55,816 nt of DNA from Acidobacteriaceae bacterium (GCA_003132405.1 PKXQ01000041.1:10549-66364); one strand, 5' to 3'; positions 1 to 9,269 are shown, counted from the stretch's first letter. Notes: generated from the letters alone by a model not told the origin. Numbers and translations: made by a program.

Positions 1-53
1 CATCGACGAACGACCGACGACCTAGCAACCAACGCCCATCGATCAACCAACAA

Positions 54-353
54 CTACCGTCCCCCCGCCGGCAGCCCGTCCTGCAAAAACGCCACACTCT
101 GCACGCCCGTAATCTCAAAGCGTTTGCGGCATCTCATGTTCTTGCACATCATCACATCGTCGCGCCGAAGCATATACGACTGCGCCTTGGCAAACTTCGC
201 CCGATCCCGATCGTCCGCCCGCGGCGGCAAATTCTTTTTCTTCGTCCGCACCAGCCACTGTATCTCATACTCCGCCGACTGATTGCAATGCGGACAACTC
301 AAATTCGCCGGCTTCTTATCCGACCGCTCCTCAAAAAATTCACGTTCGTCCAT
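54..353 (-). CDS. Small zinc-ribbon-like hypothetical protein
   Basis: A 99-residue protein of unknown function. It carries two cysteine pairs, C20-x2-C23 near the N-terminus and C70-x4-C75 near the C-terminus, separated by a basic, charged stretch. This spacing suggests a zinc-ribbon or rubredoxin-like knuckle. It has no signal peptide or membrane segment, so it is probably cytoplasmic. A GAGGA motif lies about 12 bases before the ATG, slightly far for a ribosome binding site. It stands alone: the next gene is on the other strand. I do not recognise a named family. The metal-binding role is inferred from the cysteines only. Confidence 0.7.
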   Translation of the reverse strand: MDEREFFEERSDKKPANLSCPHCNQSAEYEIQWLVRTKKKNLPPRADDRDRAKFAKAQSYMLRRDDVMMCKNMRCRKRFEITGVQSVAFLQDGLPAGGR

Positions 354-620
354 AAAATATAAGTCCTCGCGTCCTCACCGGCGCACTGCGCCTTTCCCTT
401 CGTGCCCCTTGGTGCCCTTCGTGGTTAATGGTCTCGCCTCGCTCAATTGCGAAGACGAACCCTCCCCCAAATTATTGCACTTTTGCGAGATGAATGTGCG
501 AAGATGCGAATACCCGCGAGGATCGCGCTTTGTTTATTCATTATAAGAATTTGTCATCCTGAGCGGAGCGAAGGACCTGCTTTTTTTGCCGGAAGCAATT
601 TGAATGTTGGGAGCCGCCCC
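354..620. repeat. Intergenic region with two dispersed repeats
   Basis: No gene is supported here. Positions 402-430 carry a repeat of the type CTTCGTGCCCCTTGGTGCCC, with relatives near 8431-8460, 13269-13307 and 20432-20470. Positions 552-579 carry the GTCATCCTGAGC...GAAGGACC repeat (called family B below) in plus orientation. The GGGAG motif at the right end belongs to the next gene. Confidence 0.75.
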
Positions 621-785
621 ATGCCGCGCAAGCCAAAGAAGAAAATCTTCTCCGCCGCCAAGGTAGTCCGCGAAATGGCCCGCGAGCGCGTAGGCAGTCC
701 CAAACCCTCCCAGCTAATCCGCGCCAAGAAGACCAAGCCCGAGCGCCACAAGCCCACGATCGGCAAACTATTGGAAGACGAATGA
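621..785 (+). CDS. Small basic hypothetical protein
   Basis: A 54-residue, strongly basic, lysine-rich protein (starting MPRKPKKK). I chose the ATG at 621 because GGGAG stands 7 bases upstream. The reading frame is open further upstream, but that part runs through the family B repeat at 552-579 and is unlikely to be translated. There are no membrane segments. The charge could fit a nucleic-acid-associated protein, but there is no domain to confirm this. I do not recognise the family. Confidence 0.55.
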   Translation: MPRKPKKKIFSAAKVVREMARERVGSPKPSQLIRAKKTKPERHKPTIGKLLEDE

Positions 786-810
786 TGAGTAATGTCACAG
801 TTGCTGCCGC

Positions 811-1506
811 TCAGTTGAAGGTTGCGCTCACCGCAGCACCGCCAGCGGGTATGCTCACCACGCAAGTGTTGCCCGACGCTCCCGGACAATCTCCCCACAC
901 CACCGTGGCCGAGCTCGCCGTAAGCAGCACCGAAGCTCCCACATCGTAAGTCGAAATGCACGTTCCTCCGGCCTGCGAGCAACTGATTGCGGCGGGAAGG
1001 CTCACCACCGATCCGTTCCCCACCACGCCGACGGCCAACGTCGCCAGCTTGCCGCCCCCTGGGCAAAGTTCACTTGCCGGGTTGTCCACGGTTATGGTTG
1101 CGAAGGCAACGACAACATTCCCGGATCCGCCCGTACCCTCAGGAACACTTGCCGAGATATCTCCGACACCGCAAGGGCCTGCTGTGCCTGGCGGAGAGCC
1201 TTCCGGCGGCAGCGTCGCGGTGAACAGGCCGGGAGACGACACGGTGGCCACTCCGTCATCAATCGTCCAAGTCGCTTGACTGGTCACATCCTTCGTGGCC
1301 GGGGGATGGATGTAAGTCGCAATCGCTGTGTACTGTTCCGTGGGGTTGGCAGGGGGAGGTATGAAACCCGGCCCCAGAAAAGTAAATGTTGTGGGCGTGA
1401 TTGTAAGGCTGACCAGCTTTTGCGAATGTCCGCAACTAGGCAGGCTAAGCGCCGCACCCACCGCCACCAGCGCGCCCAACGCCATCCCAATATAACTACG
1501 CTTCAT
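811..1506 (-). CDS. Secreted lipoprotein with bacterial Ig-like domain
   Basis: A 231-residue protein starting at the ATG ending at 1506, preceded by CGGGAG. The N-terminus is a lipoprotein signal: a short basic start (MKR), a hydrophobic stretch, then a lipobox ending LPSC at about residue 25. The following segment (VSLTITP..., then TAIATY...DVTSQATWTIDD...) matches a bacterial Ig-like group 2 type domain. The C-terminal third is glycine, serine and valine rich with paired cysteines and may be a second beta-sandwich. It is probably anchored in a membrane and displayed in the envelope. Ligand and role are unknown. The frame is open upstream of this start, but the signal peptide fixes it. Confidence 0.75.
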   Translation of the reverse strand: MKRSYIGMALGALVAVGAALSLPSCGHSQKLVSLTITPTTFTFLGPGFIPPPANPTEQYTAIATYIHPPATKDVTSQATWTIDDGVATVSSPGLFTATLPPEGSPPGTAGPCGVGDISASVPEGTGGSGNVVVAFATITVDNPASELCPGGGKLATLAVGVVGNGSVVSLPAAISCSQAGGTCISTYDVGASVLLTASSATVVWGDCPGASGNTCVVSIPAGGAAVSATFN

Positions 1507-1717
1507 CCAAAACTCCCGGAGGCAAGCCGCAGCTAGCCCATAAGTCGAATCAAGGGAAAGATGAAATCTAGCCGAACCGCCCCCAAAAAGCAACAAACGC
1601 CAGCCTATCGTAGCGCCGGCGTCTCGCCGGCTATCGCGAAAGGCGCCGAAAAAGATGGGCCAATCTGAATTCTGTTCTTGACCTTAGATCACCCGATGGC
1701 CAGATCACCCGATGCCG

Positions 1718-4700
1718 CTAGTCCACATGCTCTCCCACCTCAAACCCCTCCTCCGCGGCCGGCAGCACATCGCGCTCGCCCGCAATCCAAACATAAAGAG
1801 TCGGCAACAAAAACACGCTCATGATCAGCGCCGCAATCAGCCCTCCCACAATCACAATCGCGAACGGCCGCTGCGAATCCGATCCAATCGCATGAGATAA
1901 CGCCGCCGGCAGCAATCCCAAAGTCGCAACCAGCATTGTCATCATGATCGGACGCAGCCTCAACACCGCCCCCTCCACCGCCGCATCCTCAATCGTGTAT
2001 CGCCGCGCCCGCAGCTGATTGATGTATTCCAGCATGATCACGCCCGTCTGCACCGACACGCCAAATAGCGCCAGAAAACCCACGCCCGACGACACGCTGA
2101 AATTCGTTCCCGAAATAAATAGCGCCAGCAGCCCGCCAATCGGCGCAATCGCAATATTCACCAGAATCAGCGTCGCCCACTTGAACGAGCCGAACATCGT
2201 GTAAAGAATGATGAAAATAATAAAAATTGTAATCGGCAGCACGATCATCAGCCGCTGGTTGGCCCGCTTCTGGCTCTCGTATTCTCCCTCCCAAAGCAGG
2301 CTGTAGCCGGTCGGCAATTTCACCTGTTCATTCACTTTCTTGATTGCCTCTTCCACCGTGCTCCCCAGGTCGCGCCCGCGGACACTATATTTAATCGCCA
2401 CATAGCGCCGATTCCCTTCGCGGTACACCTCCGAAGCCCCGTCCGTCTCCTTGATCTTGCACAACTGCGCCAGCGAAACCCGCTCCCCGCTCGGTGCCAG
2501 CAGCCGTATTTTCTCAATCGCCTCCTGCGTATCGCGATACTTCGGAAGATAGCGCAGCGTAAGATCGTAACGCGCTTCGCCCTTCAGAACCTGCGTAAGC
2601 GCATTCCCTCCCACCGCCGTCTGAATCGCATCCTGCACGTCGGCCACATTAATCTGATAGCGCGCCGCTGCCGCCCGATCCACCGTCACATTAAGATTCG
2701 GCTGCCCCAGCACGCGAAATACTCCCAGATCTTCAATGCCCTTGATCTGCCGCATGATGTTCACGATCTCATCGCTCTTGTCTTCAAGAACCTTCAAATC
2801 GTCGCCATAAACCTTCGTCGCCAGCGCGCCCTTCACGCCGCTCACCGCCTCTTCCATGTTGTCTTCGATCGGCTGCGAAAAGCCCCAAACCACCCCCGGA
2901 ATCTTGTCCAACTCGCGCTGCATGGCGGCAATCAATTCATCCTTGTTCTCGTGAAACACCGTCCGCCAGTCTTCCTTCTGTTTTAGGTCAACAAAAAATT
3001 CCGTATTAAAAAATCCCGTTGTATCCGTCCCATCATCCGGTCGCCCCACCTGACTCGTACACTGCGGCACTTCCGGAAACGAACACAGCACGACCCGCGC
3101 CTGATTCGCAACCCGTATCCCTTCATCCGGCCCCGTGCTCGGAGCCAGCGTACCCCGCACCCACAGCGCCCCTTCATCCAGATGCGGCAAAAATTCCGAA
3201 CCAATCGCGCCGCTGAATACCAGATACCCTCCTAGCGCCACCATAAACACGCACACCCCAACCGTAACCGCGCGATGCCGAATCGCCCACCGCACCGCCA
3301 CGCGATAGCGCTCAGTCAGGAAGTGCATCACCGGGTTGTGCCATTCCTTTGCTCCCTTCGCAAACGCGAAACTCGCCAGCACCGGCGCAATCAGAATCGA
3401 AAACAGCAACGCCCCCAGCAGCGCAAACGCCACCGTCCACGCCATCGGATGAAACAGCCTTCCCTCCACCCGCTGCAGCGTAAAAATCGGCAGGTACGCC
3501 GTAATAATGATGGCAATCGCATAAAACACCGGCCGCTGCACCTCGTGCGAAGCCTCGCTGATCCGCTCCGTCGGCGTCTTCGTCCCCTCTTCGCGGCTCA
3601 AATGGCGCACGATATTTTCCACCATCACCACCGCGCCATCCACCACCATGCCAAAATCCAGCGCGCCCAGCGACAGCAGATTCGCCGGAATATGCCGTAT
3701 GTCCAGACAAATCGACGCGAACAACAACGAAAACGGAATCGTCGCCGCCACAATCAGCGCGCCCCGTATATTCCCCAGAAACAGAAAAAGAATGATCGAC
3801 ACCAGAATCATTCCTTCCGTCAGGTTGTGCAGCACCGTGTGGCTCGTGAAGTGCACCAGATCGCTGCGATCGATAAACGGGACAATCTTCACTCCCGGCG
3901 GCAAAATATGATTGTTCAGCTCGTCCACTTTGTCGTGGATCCCTTGCAGCGCCAGCTCCGCCGTCGCTCCCTTCCGCAGCAGCACGATGCCTGACACCAC
4001 ATCGTCGTTATCGATAATTTTTCCGTCTTCGCGATGGATTGCTTTCGCAAACTGCCCTAGCCGTATCTTCGGCCCCTGCGAAACCACGGCAATATCCTTC
4101 ACCCGCAGCGGTGTGCCGTTCTTCGTCAGGATCACCGTCTCCGCAATATCCTGCGAGCGATCAACCAGTCCTACCGACCGCACATTAATCTGCTGCAAAC
4201 CCTCCTGTATAAAACTTCCGCCCGCGTTCGCGTTGTTGTTGGTGAGTTGCTGCTCGATCTGCGCCAGGCTCAGCCCATAGGCGATCAGCTTGTTCGGATC
4301 AACCCGCACCTGATACTCGCGCGTCGGCCCGCCGAAGCTCGACACATCCACAATGTTCGGCACCGATTTAAAATTTTTCTCCACCACCCAGTCTTCGAGC
4401 GACTTCAGCTCCATCGCGTCATACGCCGGATTCGTGCTGTGCAGCGTAAAAAAATAAATCTGCCCGACCGGGCTCCAGTCCGTGCCCATCTGCGGCACCA
4501 CGCCTGTCGGCAAAGTAACCTGGCTCAGCCGCTCCAGCACCCGCTCCCGGTTCCAGTCGTTGTCCGAGTCCTCGTCGAAGATCAACTTCAAATCCGAAAG
4601 CCCAAACAGTGAGAACGACCGCAGATGCACCACATGCGGAATCCCGTTCATCACAATTTCCAGCGGAATCGTAACCTGCTGCTCGATCTGTTCCGCCGAA

Positions 4701-4867
4701 ATCCCCGGCCATTGCGTAATGACCTCAACGTAATTGTCGGCTACGTCCGGATAGGCCTCAATCGGAAGTCGCTTGAACGAAACGATGCCTGCGGCGAAAA
4801 GGATCAGCGCCAACGCCAGAACCAGGAGCCGGTTATCCAGTGCAAAATCAACGACGCGGCGAATCAT
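1718..4867 (-). CDS. czcA: Heavy-metal efflux RND permease, CzcA type
   Basis: A 1049-residue inner-membrane RND pump, full length for the HME family (about 1040). It starts with the classic first membrane helix (DNRLLVLALALILFAAG) followed by RLPIEAYPDV and the periplasmic porter domain. The fourth-helix proton relay reads DFGMVVDGAVVMVEN, with Asp404, Asp410 and Glu417. This resembles the Zn/Co/Cd/Ni-type (CzcA) signature more than that of the Cu/Ag pump CusA. It would drive proton-coupled export of divalent cations through the adaptor and channel encoded just upstream. Its start follows the adaptor stop codon by four bases, so the genes are probably cotranscribed. Substrate choice is an inference from the motif. 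Confidence 0.93.
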   Translation of the reverse strand: MIRRVVDFALDNRLLVLALALILFAAGIVSFKRLPIEAYPDVADNYVEVITQWPGISAEQIEQQVTIPLEIVMNGIPHVVHLRSFSLFGLSDLKLIFDEDSDNDWNRERVLERLSQVTLPTGVVPQMGTDWSPVGQIYFFTLHSTNPAYDAMELKSLEDWVVEKNFKSVPNIVDVSSFGGPTREYQVRVDPNKLIAYGLSLAQIEQQLTNNNANAGGSFIQEGLQQINVRSVGLVDRSQDIAETVILTKNGTPLRVKDIAVVSQGPKIRLGQFAKAIHREDGKIIDNDDVVSGIVLLRKGATAELALQGIHDKVDELNNHILPPGVKIVPFIDRSDLVHFTSHTVLHNLTEGMILVSIILFLFLGNIRGALIVAATIPFSLLFASICLDIRHIPANLLSLGALDFGMVVDGAVVMVENIVRHLSREEGTKTPTERISEASHEVQRPVFYAIAIIITAYLPIFTLQRVEGRLFHPMAWTVAFALLGALLFSILIAPVLASFAFAKGAKEWHNPVMHFLTERYRVAVRWAIRHRAVTVGVCVFMVALGGYLVFSGAIGSEFLPHLDEGALWVRGTLAPSTGPDEGIRVANQARVVLCSFPEVPQCTSQVGRPDDGTDTTGFFNTEFFVDLKQKEDWRTVFHENKDELIAAMQRELDKIPGVVWGFSQPIEDNMEEAVSGVKGALATKVYGDDLKVLEDKSDEIVNIMRQIKGIEDLGVFRVLGQPNLNVTVDRAAAARYQINVADVQDAIQTAVGGNALTQVLKGEARYDLTLRYLPKYRDTQEAIEKIRLLAPSGERVSLAQLCKIKETDGASEVYREGNRRYVAIKYSVRGRDLGSTVEEAIKKVNEQVKLPTGYSLLWEGEYESQKRANQRLMIVLPITIFIIFIILYTMFGSFKWATLILVNIAIAPIGGLLALFISGTNFSVSSGVGFLALFGVSVQTGVIMLEYINQLRARRYTIEDAAVEGAVLRLRPIMMTMLVATLGLLPAALSHAIGSDSQRPFAIVIVGGLIAALIMSVFLLPTLYVWIAGERDVLPAAEEGFEVGEHVD

Positions 4868-4871
4868 TTAT

Positions 4872-6194
4872 TTATTGCTCCAACGTGTTTTCCAGAGCCA
4901 GCGCATTCGAAACCACCTGATCCCCCGGCTTGAGCCCCGAAACAGTCTCCTGCAAATTCCCCGGCAGCATCTTTCCCGTTACCACTTCCAGCCGCTTGAA
5001 ATGCCCCGCCCCGAGCGGCGCGTACACCCACTCCCGATCGTGCAAATGCAAAATCGCCGTCGCCGGAATCGCAGCATGTGTCTCCGCCTGCTTCCCATAA
5101 AAAGTGGCCGTAACAAACATCCCCACTCGCATCATCCCTGGGTTCGCCACTTCCAGCCGCACCTTCGCCGTCCGAATATTCGGATCAAGCACCGGCAAAA
5201 TGTTATCGATTCGTCCTTTAAGAACCTGATTGGGATAAGCGTTCAACCGTAGATCCGCAAATTCGCCCACGCGCACCGCGTCCAGATCGTTTTCGTAAAC
5301 ATCGCAAACAATCCACACATAAGAAAGATCCGAAATCGTAAACGGATTCGGCGAGCCCAGCCCTTGCACACCCGACGAGTTAGTAACCTGCTGATCGGTG
5401 ATCACCCCCGAAATCGGCGCGACGATATCGACAATCCCCGACGGATGATCCTTATCAATCCCCAGTAGCCGCAACTGCTCCATCGACGCATCCAAATCCG
5501 CCTGGGCATTTTTCGCGACATCCTCCGCCTGTTCCAGCGCGCTCTTCGCGATCGCTCCCTTGCTGAACAAAAGCTGCGCTCTCTCCAGCTGAATCCGCGC
5601 CAGCAGCTCATCATTCACCGCCTTGCGATACGCCTGATAAGCTCCCGAAACATCATTACTCTGCACTCTCAACAGCAACTGCCCCTTCTTCACTTGATCT
5701 CCAAGCCGCGCCTTGATCTCCACCACTCGCCCCGCCGCCAGCGAAATCACCGGCACCGCCCGCGCAATATCCGGCTGCACCACCCCCGTCACATTCAATG
5801 CAGGCGCCGCCTTATATTCCACCGCCGCCACAATCGGAAATTGCTCCGGGTGCTCAACCTTAAAATTATTAGCGTCCAGATCAGGCTGCACCGTAGCCGC
5901 CGGTGGCGCCTCCGCCTTAGGATCGCCCTTGCCCTCATTGCAACCCGCCATCAGAGCCAGAGATAAAAATAGAGCCAGCACAAGCGCCGCGAAGATCACG
6001 TAGGGACAACCGCCCTCGTAAGCCTGCCCTGAGCGAAGTCGAAGGGTCCCGCCGAGCAAAGCTCGGCAACGTCCCGCAAAAAATAACGGCGCGGCTCCAG
6101 GAGGAGGTAACACAGTAGCCGCGCCGCAAGAGCGCGCCGCATGCTTCCCCCCGGCGGCTCTTGACACTAATAGAGAGTTTGTTTCCCTCGTCAC
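4872..6194 (-). CDS. czcB: Periplasmic adaptor subunit of metal RND efflux, CzcB type
   Basis: A 440-residue membrane-fusion protein. It shows the lipoyl/barrel-sandwich start (GRVVEIKARLGDQVKKGQLLLRV), a helical hairpin (ELLARIQLERAQLLFSKGAIAKSALEQAED), and the return strand (IVAPISGVITDQQV), followed by beta-barrel and membrane-proximal domains. The GTG start overlaps the stop of the upstream channel gene (GTGA) and has GGAGGTGA seven bases away, indicating translational coupling. The lipoprotein signal (ALFLSLALMAGC) only appears at residues 70-85. The preceding residues are repeat-derived, with 6000-6070 carrying the CCTGAGCGAAGTCGAAGGG and GCCGAGCAAAGCTCGGC repeats. An internal GTG at 5999 could also start it. 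The core function is clear; the N-terminus is not. Confidence 0.85.
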   Translation of the reverse strand: MTRETNSLLVSRAAGGKHAARSCGAATVLPPPGAAPLFFAGRCRALLGGTLRLRSGQAYEGGCPYVIFAALVLALFLSLALMAGCNEGKGDPKAEAPPAATVQPDLDANNFKVEHPEQFPIVAAVEYKAAPALNVTGVVQPDIARAVPVISLAAGRVVEIKARLGDQVKKGQLLLRVQSNDVSGAYQAYRKAVNDELLARIQLERAQLLFSKGAIAKSALEQAEDVAKNAQADLDASMEQLRLLGIDKDHPSGIVDIVAPISGVITDQQVTNSSGVQGLGSPNPFTISDLSYVWIVCDVYENDLDAVRVGEFADLRLNAYPNQVLKGRIDNILPVLDPNIRTAKVRLEVANPGMMRVGMFVTATFYGKQAETHAAIPATAILHLHDREWVYAPLGAGHFKRLEVVTGKMLPGNLQETVSGLKPGDQVVSNALALENTLEQ

Positions 6195-7498
6195 TGAATC
6201 ACCTCCCGGCCCACCGCCATATTCAACTGCGCCGCCGCCGTCAAGTACGCCCCCACCAGATTCACGTAGTTCAGCTCCACCGCCCGATACTCACTCTGCG
6301 CATTAAGAAAATCGAGCAGCGAAGCTCCCCCGTGCTGATACGAAAACGCGATCGTGTCGCGCACCCGCACCGCCATTTGCAGATACTTCGCCTGATATGG
6401 CTGCAGCAAAGTCACATTGCTGCTCACCGTCACATACGCCGTATCCACATCGCTGTACACCTGCGCCTGCGACGCATCCAGCAGCCTCTGATTCCGCTCA
6501 ATATCCAATTTCGTCCTCAACTTCTCACCCTGATTCCGATCGAAAATCCGCAGCGGAATGCTCACGCCCAAGCCAAAATACAAATCAATCGGCGGATTCC
6601 GCCCCACATCAAAACTGAAAGTCGGATCCGTCGATCCATTCGCAATCGCCAGTTTGTGATCCGTCTGCGCCTTATCCACCGCCTCCATCGCCGCCTTCAA
6701 ATCCGGCCGCGTGTCGAGAGCCATCTTTCGAAAATCATCCTGCGGCAAAATCTGATCGCTGAAATCAAACACCCCATCCACATCAAACTGTTCCACCGGA
6801 GTCCGATCGTTCAGCAATGTCAGCAGCTGGATCTTCGCCGTTCGCAGGTTTACCAGCGCCGTCTGCACGTCCGATTCATACTGCACCCGCTGCAACTCCA
6901 GCCTGTCCAAATCAATCTGCGCAATATCCCCCGCCTGAAAACGAACGCGGCTGATCCCCAGCAAGTGGTCGTAATATTCCAGATCGTCCGTAGCCAGCTT
7001 CAGCACCGCCTTCGCCTGCAGCGTTGACACAAACGCGCTGCGCAACGTGAAGAGCGTGGTCCTTTCCAGGTCCGCATGGCTTGACTCCGCGATTCCCGTC
7101 GCCTTCTTCGCGCTCTCCAGCCGCAATTCCCGCTTGTGCTCCCGCTCGTGCAGATAGCTAACCGTCGCCGAAGGCAGCAGATACGCCAACGGCCCGTGAT
7201 CCGGCCCAACATTAAAAGGAGTGATCTGATCCGACAGCAGCCCCAGCTGTGGATTCGGCCGCAAGTACGCCGTAATCTCCTGCGCCTTCGACTCGTCTAT
7301 GTTGAGCTTGTCCGCCAGCAGCGTAGGATTATTCTGCTCAAACCGATCCTTCACCTGATCCCACGTCAAGCCCGCGGCTGCAGGCACACCAGACCCCGGC
7401 TGCTGCCGGCTCGCAGGCTGCTGTGCGGACAAGCCCGTGGCAGCGCCCAGCGCTAGAACCACAAGCATCCACTGATATCGCTGGATTTTTCTACCCAT
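6191..7498 (-). CDS. czcC: TolC-like outer-membrane channel, CzcC type
   Basis: A 435-residue outer-membrane efflux protein with a signal peptide (MGRKIQRYQWMLVVLALGAA, ending near SAQ) and two repeated OEP-type halves rich in long amphipathic helices. Examples are LTWDQVKDRFEQNNPTLLA at the start and AQVYSDVDTAYVTVSSNVTLL in the second half. It would form the trimeric outer-membrane exit duct for the adaptor and pump encoded downstream. It is the first gene of the three-gene minus-strand operon; a GGAG motif lies about eight bases before the ATG. I see no metal-sensor gene (MerR, ArsR or two-component) next to the operon. Confidence 0.88.
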   Translation of the reverse strand: MGRKIQRYQWMLVVLALGAATGLSAQQPASRQQPGSGVPAAAGLTWDQVKDRFEQNNPTLLADKLNIDESKAQEITAYLRPNPQLGLLSDQITPFNVGPDHGPLAYLLPSATVSYLHEREHKRELRLESAKKATGIAESSHADLERTTLFTLRSAFVSTLQAKAVLKLATDDLEYYDHLLGISRVRFQAGDIAQIDLDRLELQRVQYESDVQTALVNLRTAKIQLLTLLNDRTPVEQFDVDGVFDFSDQILPQDDFRKMALDTRPDLKAAMEAVDKAQTDHKLAIANGSTDPTFSFDVGRNPPIDLYFGLGVSIPLRIFDRNQGEKLRTKLDIERNQRLLDASQAQVYSDVDTAYVTVSSNVTLLQPYQAKYLQMAVRVRDTIAFSYQHGGASLLDFLNAQSEYRAVELNYVNLVGAYLTAAAQLNMAVGREVIQ

Positions 7499-7849
7499 CC
7501 AGTAACTCCGTTCAAGCCCTCCGGGTTCCCCGAAGGTTTATGGGAAGGGCACGAGTTTACTCGTGCCGTTAAGTCTCCGAATATGTCCTGCGCTTTAGCG
7601 CCTGCGGTCAGCCTGCTACATACACCAAGAGTTTTCAGCCACCACAGACAACTGTGAGTATCTAGTTTCCGCCGTAAGGATTTCGTAAAAATGAAACGGC
7701 CGTCGCAATCAATTCTTGAATGCAACAGATCGCAGAGGCTATCTTGTAATCGTTTTGAAAGGGCACGCCTTCGAGCGGTGCCGCCAAAAGCCACCTAAAA
7801 GACGCGGGCTTTAGCCCCTGAGGGCTCGCCAGTTGGTTACGTAGATTCG
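7499..7849. repeat. Intergenic region with hairpin repeats, upstream of the efflux operon
   Basis: No gene is supported. Positions 7548-7567 form a perfect 8-bp stem (GGCACGAG, loop TTTA, CTCGTGCC). A second related element near 7757-7830 (GGGCACGCC..., then GGGCTTTAGCCCCTGAGGG) resembles sequences found again inside the gene at 23813-26953. The efflux operon promoter must lie in this interval, but I could not assign -35 and -10 boxes. Confidence 0.6.
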
Positions 7850-8284
7850 TTACTGGTGGGAAGAAACTGGAGGGCCGCGGCTGCCGTGGACAATTATTGG
7901 CACCGCGGATACCGCAACTACAAAACTAAAAACTTCCAGCCGATTCTCTGGAAGAAATCCATGCGAGGCCGTTGCCGTGACCGTCACCGGCAGCGTCTGC
8001 CAACCATTGTGCCACGCCGAACCTTTTTCCCCCGCGGCCTGCGAAACGCTGCGCTTGCCCGGAGAAGATTCTTCCATCTCCGCCCGCATCGCATGCAAAT
8101 CGTCAGACGCCGAGATCACCGGAAACAACAGAACTAACGCACACCCCAGCGCGCAGATAAACACCAGCGGCCGTGCCCCGGAATCTTTTCTTCGACCCAC
8201 CGCAGCCGCAGCCAGCCGTTCCCGCCACAACAAGTAAGCAGGCAACAGCAGCGACAACCAACAGAGATTAAGAAAAAGTTCCAT
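7850..8284 (-). CDS. Hypothetical membrane protein
   Basis: A 144-residue protein with a hydrophobic N-terminal helix (ELFLNLCWLSLLLPAYLLW), a second at about residues 39-58 (PLVFICALGCALVLLFPVI), a hydrophilic segment of about 55 residues, and a third near the C-terminus (VFSFVVAVSAVPIIV). It sits between the efflux operon and a He_PIG-type protein, all on the minus strand. The family is not recognised. A link to metal efflux is possible from position but unproven. The ribosome binding site is weak. Confidence 0.65.
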   Translation of the reverse strand: MELFLNLCWLSLLLPAYLLWRERLAAAAVGRRKDSGARPLVFICALGCALVLLFPVISASDDLHAMRAEMEESSPGKRSVSQAAGEKGSAWHNGWQTLPVTVTATASHGFLPENRLEVFSFVVAVSAVPIIVHGSRGPPVSSHQ

Positions 8285-8509
8285 AAACTAAGGGCAGAGG
8301 TAAGAGGTCAGATTGCAGAAGCTATTGCAGAAGTAAGACCTCTAACCCCAAAGTATAAAAAGCATAACATAGCCCCGCAAGTGACCAGCGTACTCGTCCC
8401 CAAAACACGAAATTACCAGTAGTGATTTCCTTCGTGAACCTTAGTGCCCTTTGTGGTAAAAGCTTTTGCCCCTAACCTCTGCAATCGAACCTCTGACCTC
8501 TGCCCTCCC
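8285..8509. repeat. Intergenic inverted repeat pair
   Basis: The left arm near 8290-8317 (GGGCAGAGGTAAGAGGTCAG) and the right arm near 8478-8508 (CCTCTGACCTCTGCCC) are approximate inverted copies about 170 bases apart. Between them, at 8431-8460, is a copy of the CTTCGTGAACCTTAGTGCCC repeat. No gene is supported. Confidence 0.55.
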
Positions 8510-9163
8510 CTAAGGCCCCTGCACAATCTGCAAAGCCTGCGCCGTCTGCAACCTCTGCCGCAATATCACATTCCGCGCCGGAATCTCCGCGATAGCATCC
8601 GCATGAACGATATATCCGCCATATCCAGGAGTATTGCCAAATGGAATCTTCACATCCGTCGCTCCCGCCTTCAACGGAAAATGTTCATACCCAATCGCCG
8701 TAGCCCGCCCATTCTCCGCCACCGCCACAATAACCACCGTCAGATCGAAATCATCTTTCGACCCGTTCGACACCTTCACCGACCCATCGATCCGGTTATC
8801 ATGCACCTTCGGCGACTCATCCCACTCCAACAGCAACGCCGCCGTAACCGCCGCCTGCAACTCCTTATTAATGCTGTGCGCCGGATTCCCTGAATCCTCC
8901 ACCTTCAAAGTAAGAGCATAACTCCCCGGCTTAGCAGGCCGCCCGCTCAGCAGCCCATCCCGAGTCAGCGTAACTCCCTCCGGCAACTCCCCGCCCACCA
9001 CACTCCAAACATAAGGCGGGACGCCCCCTTTGGCATGAAGAAGAGTATGAAACTCCACTCCCACATTCATCGCCGGCAAACTCTCCTCAACAATAGCCAG
9101 CGGCGGCGCCTGCGCCGCACCCACTCCGCAAAGACAAATCAACACCGCCATCAGCCGCATCAT
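8510..9163 (-). CDS. Secreted protein with putative Ig (He_PIG-like) domain
   Basis: A 217-residue exported protein. I chose the ATG ending at 9163 (MMRLMAVLICLCGVGAAQA) because a signal peptide begins exactly there; upstream codons run into repeat DNA. Residues about 30-95 contain GGVPPYVWSVVGGELPEGVTL...GLLSGRPAKPGSYALTLKVED, the hallmark of the putative-Ig (He_PIG) fold common in surface proteins of soil bacteria. The C-terminal half (KVSNGSKDDFDLTVVIVAVAENG...) resembles another beta-sandwich. It acts outside the cytoplasm; its ligand is unknown. Confidence 0.75.
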   Translation of the reverse strand: MMRLMAVLICLCGVGAAQAPPLAIVEESLPAMNVGVEFHTLLHAKGGVPPYVWSVVGGELPEGVTLTRDGLLSGRPAKPGSYALTLKVEDSGNPAHSINKELQAAVTAALLLEWDESPKVHDNRIDGSVKVSNGSKDDFDLTVVIVAVAENGRATAIGYEHFPLKAGATDVKIPFGNTPGYGGYIVHADAIAEIPARNVILRQRLQTAQALQIVQGP

Positions 9164-9220
9164 AAATTTCAGCAATCGCGCATTTGAAAAACAACCAAAC
9201 CGAAGGTGTCCCATCCTGAG

Positions 9221-9269
9221 GATGCCCCATCCTAACGTCGCGTTCTGTGCGACGTTAGGGTGGGATCCC
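9221..9269. repeat. Palindromic repeat, family A (copy 1)
   Basis: Long hairpin: CCCCATCCTAACGTCGC pairs with GCGACGTTAGGGTGGG around a seven-base loop. This copy carries the GATGCCCCAT end on the left, the reverse of the orientation of the copies right of 29 kb. Confidence 0.85.

Noticed and set aside
3275..3994. A 239-codon open frame antisense to czcA
   Set aside because: Composition is Arg/His/Gln-rich with no domain, and the czcA assignment on the other strand is certain. The same holds for similar frames opposite aroC, rsmG, ruvB and the permease gene.
7453..7794. A 113-codon frame upstream of czcC
   Set aside because: It runs through hairpin repeats and overlaps the start of czcC in another frame, with no recognisable domain or ribosome binding site.
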